Shown here in pieces: positions 32,995 to 42,725 of a stretch of DNA of 64,000 nt. Location of the stretch: assembly GCA_031835245.1 (NCBI GenBank), contig JAVKOQ010000031.1, forward strand, positions 1 through 64,000, read 5' to 3'. The notes below the pieces were generated by a model, which made no database searches, was not told the DNA's origin, and saw only the letters and a list, made by a program, of their open reading frames with translations. Every line of letters begins with the position of its first letter. Positions within the stretch are counted from its first letter, which is position 1. The stretch comes from Balamuthia mandrillaris (lineage: Eukaryota; Discosea; Longamoebia; Balamuthiidae). Made by a program: the position numbers and the translations under genes.

Positions 32995-34932
32995 ATGCGA
33001 CGCACGTGGTTGATCTCGGCTCTATTAGCATTGCTGCTGGCCTTTTGCATCGCTCCCTCCGAGCAGGTGCACGAGGAGGGCGTTCATCCGGGAGACGACC
33101 ACAAGCCGCATCACGAGGAGGAGGCCATCGCAGCCGCTCCTGCCGCCAGGGATTGCCCCCTAAAGATCTTCAACGCCCTCGAGAACTTCCCCAAGGTGGA
33201 CGTCTTCGTCAACGGCCAACGCCACGCCAGGGACTTGAGCTTCGTGCACAGCGAGCACTCTCATGGGCCTTGCGGTCCCGTCGAGGTCGCCGTCGTTCTT
33301 AGCCACTACGATGATAGTTCCTCCAGTTCTTCCAGCTCGAGCGGCGGCACGCAGGAACAAGTGGCTGGCGTTCCGGTTGTTGTGGCAGATGGAGATTCCA
33401 GCTCTTCGGTTACAGCAGGAGACGTCTTCGACCTTTTGGGCACCGAAGGTGTTAACGTGAACCTGAGGAATCGCCGAGGGGATAGCAGTTCCGATGATTC
33501 CTACTCCCAGCACGACGGTCCCGCTGTGATCACCGACGCTGAGGCCATCGCCGCTGCTCCCGTCGTCGTCGATACCTCCATGGATGACTCCTCCTCCCAC
33601 AGCTTTTCTGACTACAGCGATTCGGCCTCGTATCCTTTCCCAGCGGAAAGCTCCGAGGACGGCCTCATCCTGGTGGACCGCTTCGAGTTCTCCTCCAGCC
33701 CCAACGTGGTGAACTACATCGTGCTGGCTGGTCAGGTGGGCGGCAACATCTTTGCCGACACCTCCATTCGCATTCTCTACAGGCCGGTGGTCGTCCCGCA
33801 GACCCCTCACGGCTCCACCAACCTTGCTGTCTGGCATGTCTCCCCTGCCGTGCCGGAGCCCGTTCGCTTGGAGTTGGCCCCCGCTCAGTTTGAGGATAAC
33901 GTGCTAGATCTCTATGAGCGTACGCCTGCGGACAGCTACGTTCCGATCTCCAGCGACGCCATACTGGGTGCCAACATCAATGCGGTGGCCACCGGCGAGA
34001 CAGCCTACTTCAGAGAGTTGGCTTTGCACGGAGAGTTTGATGGAGATGCCGTCACGGCGTTCATCGTTGGAGACAAGCACACTGCAGTTTACTTGGAGCC
34101 TGACCATGCGCCCAAGGCGGAGGAGGCCGCCGCTGCTGTTGTAGCCGAGGAGCAGTGCATCGTGAAGATGGTACACACCATCGAGCACGCACCCGATGTC
34201 GACATCTACTTTGACCAACAGCTCATCGCCAGCGGCTTGAAGTATGGCCAGATCGCCACTATCACCGGGGAGTTGGCCGCGCAAGCAGATTCTTCTTCGT
34301 CCTCCTCCTCCTCCTCCTCTTCCTCCTCTACCCACGATGACTATCAGTTCACCTGTGATTTCACCAAGGTGAAAGTGACGGACCACAGCCACCACAAGAA
34401 CACCTTCTTTTCGGAGAACGTGGCACTCTTCTCCGGCCGTGGTGTGGTCAACTATCTTGTGATCGCTGGAGAGCTGGGCGGTGATACTTCCACCCGTGCT
34501 CGTCTTCTCTTCTCTCCCGTGGCCTTCCCAGCACCTACCGCCGACTATGCCAGCACTGTCATTTGGAACGTGGCTCCTGTGGCTGGAGACTCTCTAGATG
34601 CAGAGCTCGTCGTGGCAGGTGCTCCTGCCGCCGGCATTGATGAGAACATTCCTCTCTTCCAGAGGTCAGAGCTCGTGACCCTGCCTTCCACCGGAGCTGC
34701 CGTGATGACTCTTGGTACTGACAGCTTGACGGAAGGCTACACCAGGAACGTTCCTCTGACCGAATATGAGAATCAGGCCGTGGTAATCTTCGCCACCGGT
34801 GGCAACAACTTGGAGGTCTTCCAGGATGTGGTAGGCACCACTCTGCCCTCTGGTGGCATCATTGTGGATGTTGATAGCGCTGCCAGTCTCGATGCCCAAC
34901 GTTCTTTCTGGCTCAACTGGATTCTTGTCTAA
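32995..34932 (+). CDS. secreted two-module DUF4397 protein
   Basis: Intronless coding region, 645 residues. Signal peptide MRRTWLISALLALLLAFC with cleavage near SEQVH. Modules start CPLKIFNALENFPKVDVFVN (residue about 54) and CIVKMVHTIEHAPDVDIYFD (about 387). Each is followed by VVNYIVLAG or VVNYLVIAG, LAVWHVSPA or TVIWNVAPV, and VTAFIVGDK or VVIFATGGN. Poly-Ser and Asp/Ser/His-rich inserts interrupt both modules, rather than lying between strands only. The end, SFWLNWILV, is a short hydrophobic tail. It lies tandem to the single-module paralogue, consistent with local duplication. Likely extracellular or surface-exposed. Confidence 0.85.
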   Translation: MRRTWLISALLALLLAFCIAPSEQVHEEGVHPGDDHKPHHEEEAIAAAPAARDCPLKIFNALENFPKVDVFVNGQRHARDLSFVHSEHSHGPCGPVEVAVVLSHYDDSSSSSSSSSGGTQEQVAGVPVVVADGDSSSSVTAGDVFDLLGTEGVNVNLRNRRGDSSSDDSYSQHDGPAVITDAEAIAAAPVVVDTSMDDSSSHSFSDYSDSASYPFPAESSEDGLILVDRFEFSSSPNVVNYIVLAGQVGGNIFADTSIRILYRPVVVPQTPHGSTNLAVWHVSPAVPEPVRLELAPAQFEDNVLDLYERTPADSYVPISSDAILGANINAVATGETAYFRELALHGEFDGDAVTAFIVGDKHTAVYLEPDHAPKAEEAAAAVVAEEQCIVKMVHTIEHAPDVDIYFDQQLIASGLKYGQIATITGELAAQADSSSSSSSSSSSSSTHDDYQFTCDFTKVKVTDHSHHKNTFFSENVALFSGRGVVNYLVIAGELGGDTSTRARLLFSPVAFPAPTADYASTVIWNVAPVAGDSLDAELVVAGAPAAGIDENIPLFQRSELVTLPSTGAAVMTLGTDSLTEGYTRNVPLTEYENQAVVIFATGGNNLEVFQDVVGTTLPSGGIIVDVDSAASLDAQRSFWLNWILV

Positions 34933-35190
34933 AGGACCCTGCGTGTGCATATGTGATGTGGGATAGAGAAGGAGAAGTTAGAGATATTTTTTTCACACTG
35001 TGCATAGCCCCAAAAAAAAAAATTAATAATAGGCCAAAGGAAGAGTCTTGGCGTACTTTTCAAAAAAAAAAACTTAGTGTTGTTCCTGTTGTTGTCTTTG
35101 TTGTGTTTGTTTGTTGTGTTGTTTAATCCTCATCATACAAAAGAAGAAAGGAGGAAAGAAAGGAGAGAAGAGGAGGTTAAGCCAGTCGCT

Positions 35191-35661
35191 TCACTTGTGG
35201 CTCATCTTCTTCATCCACTCGACAACTTCTCCTGCATTCCATCGAGCCTCCCACCGCTCTTGACAAAGATCTTGTACCAACTGTTCCACCGCTTCTCGTT
35301 GCTGGTTCGTCATCTGCCATCCCTCTCCTTTCTCATCGTCTAACCGGAAAAGTTCTCGCAAAAGAAGACCGAAACTGTACATGTCTGAAGAAGCGTGAAA
35401 GATGCCTTTGGCTTTGCATTCAGGAGCAAGACAGTCAAAGGAAGAAGTTGTATTCTCGCAAGTTGGGTTTTGAAGTCGTTGAAGGTGCAGAGCACGAAGG
35501 GAGCGAGAGAGTGTGGTACCACCAATAAAATCATCACCCCACCATTCTCCCTTTGGGCCGTAGCTTAAAAAGTTGCTGTGACCAAAGCCTGAGAGTTTTA
35601 CCGTTAACTTATCGTCCATAATCTTTTGTTTTTTATGTCTTTGAGTAAGCTAAAATTATTG

Positions 35662-35692
<31 letters not shown>

Positions 35693-36012
35693 CGACCAGA
35701 ATATTCCTGGAGTGAAGGGCATTATGAATGATATCTACTCCTCCTTGAGTGCGTTTGCTGGAATCATGAAGCTCTTCCAAGGCTTGTGCTATTTGGTAGG
35801 CGATGAACATGCGCTCATCAAAGGAGAGCTGCAGCGATGAAGAGGTAGCAGAAGGTTCTTTGGATGGATAAAGAACATCGTGGAGGCTGCATATGGCGAG
35901 CTCAGAAATAATGGCGAGATAAGAAAGAGTAACTGAAGCCCCAACAAAGTATAGTGTTTGGTCCTTGAACAAGTGTTTTCTCTTGAGATAACTGTACGAA
36001 AAAAGAATCGTT

Positions 36013-36053
<41 letters not shown>

Positions 36054-38412
36054 TGTGATGGAGAAAGTACCTAAGAAGACCAGCTTCTTTGCAAAACTTA
36101 GATATCACCGCTTCTCTTGCCAAATTTTCTTCCGGTGGGGGGAGAAGGTAATGCTTTACTGCGCAATCGAGACCGCGCCACTCCGCCTCATAAACGATAG
36201 AAGAGGAACCTTGATATAACTTTCGTCGTATTTGCACGTTGTCCATCGATATTTTGTATGGGAAGGGGTTTGGCTTCATTCGTCCTGACTCGATGAGCAA
36301 AAGATCGGTTTCACGTTTCAGAAGCGCAGGAAGAGAATCCAAGTCTTGTTGCTGCTGTACAGGCTGTGGCTCGTCTTGTTCTTCTGTTTCTTGATCTTCT
36401 TTTTGTTGTTTAAGGGAAGGAGGAGGGGAAGAGCTTTCTTCAGTAGAAAGGATAAGGGAAGGACTGCTGGGTTCGTCCAAAAGAGACTGCTGAGATGGTT
36501 GTTTGGATTTGGGATGTAACAAAGGAGGAGAGGCTTGTTTTTGTCCTTGTACTTCTGCTTCTACTGCAGGTACAGCATTCAGCGCTTCGTTCTCATTCAT
36601 CTTGCCCGTTGGTTGTTGCTCATCATCATACCGAAACGAATAATAAAGTCGAACAGCACCAACAGAAGGCAACATCGCCAGAAATAGGCTATCAGCCAGG
36701 TTTTCATCTTTGCTCCTCCGTTCTTTATCCTCTTTCTCTTTCTCCTCCGTCTCATTCTCTGTTTCGCTATTATTTGCAATGTTGAGGCCAACAAGGCAAG
36801 TCATGTAGGAGATGGAAGGTGGAAGTGTGCACAAATGATTGCAGGAAAGATCTAAAGTCATCAAGCTCTCTCGCAACTTGTAGATGCGGGAAGGAAGAGC
36901 GGTAAGTTGATTGGCGGAAAGATAAAGTTTCTTGAGGTGACGAAGCTTACAAACGGAGGCGGGAAGCTCTGTCAAGCAGTTGTTGTTGAGGTTGAGACTC
37001 TCCAACATCATCTCCGAGTGAAAGAGGGGTTGGAGGTTCCTTAGTTTGTTCTCATCAAACTCGGTAGTGTTTCTCGTTGTGGTGATACGATTGCTTTGTA
37101 AGTCAAGATAAAGGAGGTCGTGCAGGTTAGATAATCCTTCCGGAAAACGAGTCAAACAGTTATGTTCCAAACGAAGCACCTCCAAGTCGGTCATACAGCC
37201 CAACTGTTGCGGCAACTCTGTGAGTCTGTTCCAAGAAAGGTCGAGTTCCTTAAGAGCCATCCATCCTTGCAGTGCCTGCTCAGGAAGCGGAGAAACGAGA
37301 CCCCACTCGCCCTCTCTTTCTCTTTCTTCTTCTCCCAAATAGTTGTGACTCAAATCCAGTATGCTGAGATATCGAAGTGCACCCATCTCCGTGGGGATAG
37401 TCCGAATGCGATTGATGCTGAGGTTAAGTCGTCGAAGGTAGACCAAGCGACCCATCTCCTTGGGCAACGCTCTAATGGCATTGTTGGAGAGATCGAGATC
37501 GGTGATGGTGGTGGCGGCGAGCTGAAGGCAAAACTCGGAGGGGACTTCCTCGATCCACCGATTGGAGGCCAGAGACAGCTCTTTGACGTGAGCGAAGAGA
37601 GGGGCGTGGTCCTTGAGGCAGAATCCCTCGGGAATGGCGGAGAGGGCGTTGAAGGAGAGATCGACTATGAAGAGCTGAGCGTTCATGGGGCAGAAGGAGC
37701 AGCGTGTAAGGCCGTTGTGGCTGAGAGTAAGTCTTTTGAGCAGGGTCCTTCGCAGCGGCTGTTGGTTTGAGTTGTTCTGGGTTTTTTTTTTCACCGTAGA
37801 GAAAGAAGCAAAGTTAGAAGAAAAGCGAAAGAGCGAGGAGAAAGGAGCAAGGAAGAAAGAAAAAACCTTATTTGAAGAGGAGGAGGTTGAGACAGAAAAG
37901 ACGTCCAAGAAAAAATCCATAGATAACTCACTCAAGTCTTTGTACCCTCTCAGCGTGAAGTTACCTCCTTCCAGCACGTCCATTCGTAGGTTCACGACCT
38001 CCACTTCCTCCTCCCCCTCCCCCTCCTCTTCCTCTTTGGCGGAGGAAGGGGGCTCCCGCTTCGCGTGAAGGAGCGCCTCAGAGAGCGAAACATCGCGTTG
38101 TAACAGATTCCACCCGGTGCATACCGCTCCACGAAAAAGCGGTACCCAGATCAAAAACTGGGCAGTGTCACACAGAGCGAGCGAGAGAGAGAAAGAAGTA
38201 TTCCAGTTAACAAAAGAAGACGGGATGAGAAGATGCTGTGAGGGTGTAATTACCATGTTGGGTAGCGCAAGTTGCTTCCACACTTGGCGATAGAGCTTCA
38301 TTACTGAGGTGTCCCTACTGAGCTGCACGACCATGCGGTCGTAGTAGTGGCACCCATTGATCTGCAGCTGCAGCCGCAGCGCTCCTCCCCCTCTTGTCTG
38401 TTCTGTCTCCAT
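35191..38412 (-). CDS. LRR receptor-like cytosolic pseudokinase (TKL-type)
   Basis: 925 residues, exons 38412-38254, 38157-37928, 37732-36071, 35991-35697, 35622-35191. An N-terminal about 130 residues of unknown, possibly ubiquitin-like fold are followed by about 12 leucine-rich repeats (LTLSHNGLT, IVDLSFNALSAIPEGF, LRRLNLSINRIRTIPTEMG, LKELDLSWNRLTELPQQLG and others), a Gln/Glu/Ser-rich linker, and a tyrosine-kinase-like domain from about residue 625. LYQGSSSIVYEAEWRG and CAVKHYL keep the Gly loop and ATP lysine. The catalytic HRDL is HNAL (IIHNALHSRNILI, residue about 771) and DFG is GFG (KLSGFGHS, about 795), so phosphotransfer is unlikely. No signal peptide or membrane helix. Probably a scaffold or regulator (inference). 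Confidence 0.85.
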
Positions 38413-39906
38413 TTTTCTTTTTCGCGATCTTTGTTTTTAGTGTAAGTTTATGAGATCAACCTAATAGGAATGAGATCCCGTTTACTTTTCATTTGACTGG
38501 TTGGTTTGTGCTATCGATCGTCTTGCAATCACTCAATAGGAATTCAAAGATGCGAACGAATGTCCATTTTACGAGAAGAAAATCGCAGCCTGGTGAGTTT
38601 CGCTAGGATGCTTCCGTGAAAAACCATGCGCAATATATCTTGCTTGCCAAATTAGGAATATAAACATAGCAACGAGATCTTCAGAGATACCAGAACTCCG
38701 TTAGGAGTTTATACTATCGAATCAGAAACTGCGGAGTGGAGAGGGAGCCCTCGTTTGTTACATGAACACCGTATTTTCTGCGTCCTCCCCGCGGTTGTCT
38801 TTCGGTTTTTTTAGGTGAGTTAATTAATAGGTAAAAATTTTCCCCCAATTTCCCTTGGTCATTTTTCCTTCTGCACCTTACGGCCTGGCCCTCTTTCTTC
38901 CACCTTAAAAATATTTTTTTCTTTTTTGTAATTTTCCACTTTCTCTCTGCTGCTCCCTCTCCCGTTTTTTTTTCTTCCTTTCAGCCCCTCTCTGCTTACT
39001 GCTACTTTCACTCGTTGAACCGCAGCTGCGCACCACACACATTTTAGTTTATATTTTTTATTTTTTTGCACGTACCGCACGAGAAACTAGTGTCAGACAG
39101 AAAGAAGCTCAACTTTCTCACTTTTGTGTTGAACCAACGTAGCACCAATCGTTGCACTGTTCAATCGTTGCCTTCTTTCTTTCTGCCACTGTTCTTTTTC
39201 ATACTTTCTTTATTTTATTTTTTTTGTTGGGGCGGTTCATCACGACTACGGTCCCTCTGCTACGTTGTTTTTTTTACTTTTTGATTTGAAGGAGAGCTCT
39301 TTCCCTCTCTTTCGCCATCATTTTCTTTCAGCGACAATACCACAACATCAGAGCCTTTTGGCAGGACCGAGCCGCCGAACTCTCTGCACAGAGGAGTTCA
39401 GAGGGAAGAGAAACTCTTTGATTGCCTTCTCTTACCCTCTTTTCTTGATCTTTAGCCTTGGCACGTTTTATTGCGCCTCGCCACCACTTGGACACTATCC
39501 CCATTGATTCACCTTTACATCACTAGGTTGGTTGCTTTTGTTCTGTTATCTTCAGTTTTTTTTGTTTCGTTTTTCTTTCTTCCCTTTCAGCCTTCATGAA
39601 TAAAAAAACCACAACCTCGCAATCGTCAAACACACGGGCATCAATTCTGCTGCGCACGAACGCACAAAAAGAAGAGATTTGTTTGTTTTTCGTTTTCGAT
39701 CGAACCAATTTTATTATTATTTTTTAAATTTTTTTTAGGGATCTTAAATCTAGGGGACCCCTTTGATCTTTCGTTCTCCATCTTCTCGTTTCATCGATTC
39801 ATTAAAAATAAATCGATGAAACGAGTTTTGAAGTTTGTTTTTTTACTGAACTAATCATCGTTCGTTTTGATGGTTTTTTTAAGGACTTTACTTCATTTAG
39901 ACCATC
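38413..39906. other. 1.5-kb divergent region
   Basis: Between the LRR pseudokinase and the membrane/EcKL fusion gene. The part from 38860 on is T-rich with multiple AG dinucleotides after pyrimidine runs, consistent with a long 5' UTR possibly holding introns. It contains a perfect 15-bp hairpin. No coding region or RNA gene recognised. Confidence 0.45.
39785..39825. repeat. perfect 15-bp inverted repeat, 11-nt loop
   Basis: CTCGTTTCATCGATT (39785-39799) and its exact reverse complement (39811-39825) around an A/T-rich loop. It lies 80-120 bp upstream of the fusion gene's ATG, so it may be in the 5' UTR, where it could form a stable hairpin, or in the promoter. Confidence 0.88.
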
Positions 39907-40521
39907 ATGCAAACGCCATTTACCGTTCCAGTTGCGGATGACCTTTGCTCCTTAGGAGTACGTTCCTATCCTCTTGCTTTCTTGCTCCTATCCTCCCTCT
40001 ATAGCGTTTTTCCATCTCTCTTGCCATATTCATTTCTTGCTTCCTACCTTTCTTTTCTCTGAACTTATTTCCTTGTCCTCTGTACTGTTCTTATCCCCAT
40101 GTCCGTGTTGACTGACTGGTTTAAAAAACACTATTTTTAGTTGGAGCTTTGCGACAACTTTCATGGCATTGTGGCAGCCACGTTTGGGGTGCTCTGCCTC
40201 ATTTTTCTTGCCCGTTTGTTGCAATTCCCATTCGATTCCAAGAGAAGGCTGCTTGCTAAGCAATGCGTGCTGCACGTCCTTCTCTGTGTTGCATGTGGAG
40301 GTAAATTTTTGTTGACGTGTTGCTTTGCTTCTTTATCCTTTCTCGATGTTAACAGTCTTTTGCTTTGTTTCAATTCAAAAAAGCTTTTGCCGGGCGTTAC
40401 CTCCTGTTGTCAATGTTCGACGCAGCAATGGCCCAGCTTTCTCTGTGCTTCCAGATGTTCTACTTCCTGCCTTATCTCCTCATCTTTTCGGCAGTCACTC
40501 TTACTACTCACATGTGGTATG

Positions 40522-40562
<41 letters not shown>

Positions 40563-42549
40563 GCTGACTTACACAAAATCTAAAAGGTTGGAACTCTACT
40601 ACATGGTGGTTCGCCGAAACAAGAAGAGAAAGCTTCATAGAGTGGCCACTCATACGTTGATTATTAACGGGCTGGTCTATCTCACGACACTCTTTGTATT
40701 CTTCAACTTTGAGATTCAATGGACCCTGTTGCCTCTCATCATTGCCGTGGTCCTCCTGTTCTTCAAGTTTTGGGAGGAAGGCATCGGCAAGTATAAGAGA
40801 AACACCGACCAACTCTCAAAGAGGGCTACCAGCAGCATCGTGCTGCGCTTTGCTACCTTCACTAGGAAGACTGCAATGGTGTGCGCCTCCTTGATGTTGA
40901 CTGTAACTGTCGTTGGCATCTACCTCTACCTTAGCTCCCATATCACTGATGACGACTCCACGTCCTCTCAATGGGTACGCCAAAACTCTCTCTCTCTCTC
41001 TCCTGTTGCTAAGCGTTGCTTTACTCTGCAGATCTCGCTGTTCATCATTAGTCGTTTCTTGACACTTCGCTTGTTGGAAGTCACCCTGATCGTGCTGCAC
41101 CTCAATTGCCTCAGCAGCACCGCCACTTTGACCCGCCAACCCCTCCCCGTCGACCCGAAGAACTTATCGAAGGAATGGCTGACGACCATCCTCCAAGAGG
41201 AACGCGCTATCGAGAACACTACCTATGTCGCCTCCTTCCTCACCAAGACTCTCATGGGCGGCTGCCACTACAAAGTCAGCAAGATCAGTCTCGACTTTAC
41301 AGGAGAGTGCGTCGAGTCCTCCGCCCCCAAGACCATCGTGGTTAAGGTACTTCGCTGGAACCACCCCCTGAAGAAACGCCTTGAGTTGGAGCTGCGCCGA
41401 CAAACCGGGTTGCTCAACAAGGAGGCCATGTACCTAGTTAGCTACCAAATCGAGAGTCAGTTCTACTCCGACATTGCGGCCAATGTTCGCGGCTTCCACC
41501 TCCCCAAGGTCTACTATAACTTTGAGGACTGCTTCAACAACTGCTTTGGCATTGTCATGCAGGATATCAACTTTGCAGCCATGGCTGACGGACAGCCCGA
41601 TGGCTTCACCTTTGAGGAGTGCATGCTCTGCCTTAAGAAGCTGGCTGAGTTCCATGCCGCCTTTTGGGATCACCCCCGCTTGCAGCAAATGAACGTTTGG
41701 GAGTTGGGTGGCTATTGGACGGGCGACAAGCGAAGGGACCACAAGCTCCTCGTCCGCTCTGAATGGGCTAAAGCCTTGCGAAACTTTGCACATACCAAGG
41801 AATGGAAGAGCTGTTTGCAGCCCTTCTCCCCCACTTCTTCCTCCTCTTCCCTTACTGACGCAGATACTGCTTCGACTACCAACAACAACACGAGCAACAA
41901 CAGCACAAACTCCAACTCGTCTATCCCGCTTCTTCCTTCTTCTCCTGCGTCAACTTCTTCTGCCGCTTCTTCTCCTACTGCCACAGCTTCCGAACCAATC
42001 AAACGAAACTCTTTGTCTCGCCGCGATCTGACAAAGCTAGGAGAGCGGCTGGAGCGCAACCTCCCCAAGATCATGCGCGAATTCGACGACATGCCCCGTC
42101 GCACCCTCATCCACGGCGACTTTAAGATCACCAACCTCTTTGTCGACCACAGCAGCTGCGCCGAGCCCTCCGTCTGGACCATCGATTGGCAGTGGTTGGG
42201 CCGAGGGGCTGGCGTCGTCGATGCTGCCTACTTTGTGGCCACCAGCGCCAGCCTCGACTGCCTCACGCAACGCAACCTGCGGCACTGGATCAAGAAGAGT
42301 TACTACCGCTCGCTGCTGCACCACGGCGTCACCAACTATCCCTTTAAGCAGTTTTGGAGGCAGTTCATGATCTGCTTTATCGACTTTTTCGTCTACACGG
42401 TGGTCTCCAAGTGGGCCTACATGACGCCAGAGGAGGTCGAGAAGTACTACACCACCAGGAAGGACGGGCTGCACTTGAGGACTCTGTCGCACATGAGGCG
42501 ATTGATCGAACTGGCGGAGGAGTTTATGACCGAATTGGAGTTCTTTTAA
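39907..42549 (+). CDS. multi-pass membrane protein fused to EcKL/APH-fold kinase
   Basis: 749 residues, exons 39907-39957, 40141-40300, 40384-40516, 40587-40974, 41032-42549, phases consistent. Residues 1-270 contain about seven hydrophobic segments (for example GVLCLIFLARLL, MFYFLPYLLIFSAVTL, LIINGLVYLTTLFVFF, LLPLIIAVVLLFF, ASLMLTVTVVGIYLYL), spaced like the plant TOM1/THH1 seven-helix proteins, with HMWLELYY at the third. Residues about 290-749 are an ecdysteroid-kinase-like/choline-kinase-like domain: TIVVKVLRW (ATP lysine), FGIVMQDI, LKKLAEFHAAFWDHP, LIHGDFKITNLFVD (Brenner motif, about 602) and WTIDWQWLGRG (metal site, about 626). The active site is complete. A Ser/Thr/Asn-rich loop interrupts the kinase. 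The substrate is unknown. The short first exon is the least certain part. Confidence 0.8.
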
Positions 42550-42725
42550 ACAAAACAGCAAGAAGAAGAAGAAAGAAAACAAAAGCACGAACGAACGAAC
42601 GAACAATCAACCCCCCTTTAAAGAAAAAAGATTTTTTTTTTATGTTTTGTACAATAAGACAAACTTTAGATTGTGAAGAATGAATTAAAAAAAAAAACAT
42701 TACAAAAAGGATGCACTTCAAAGCT

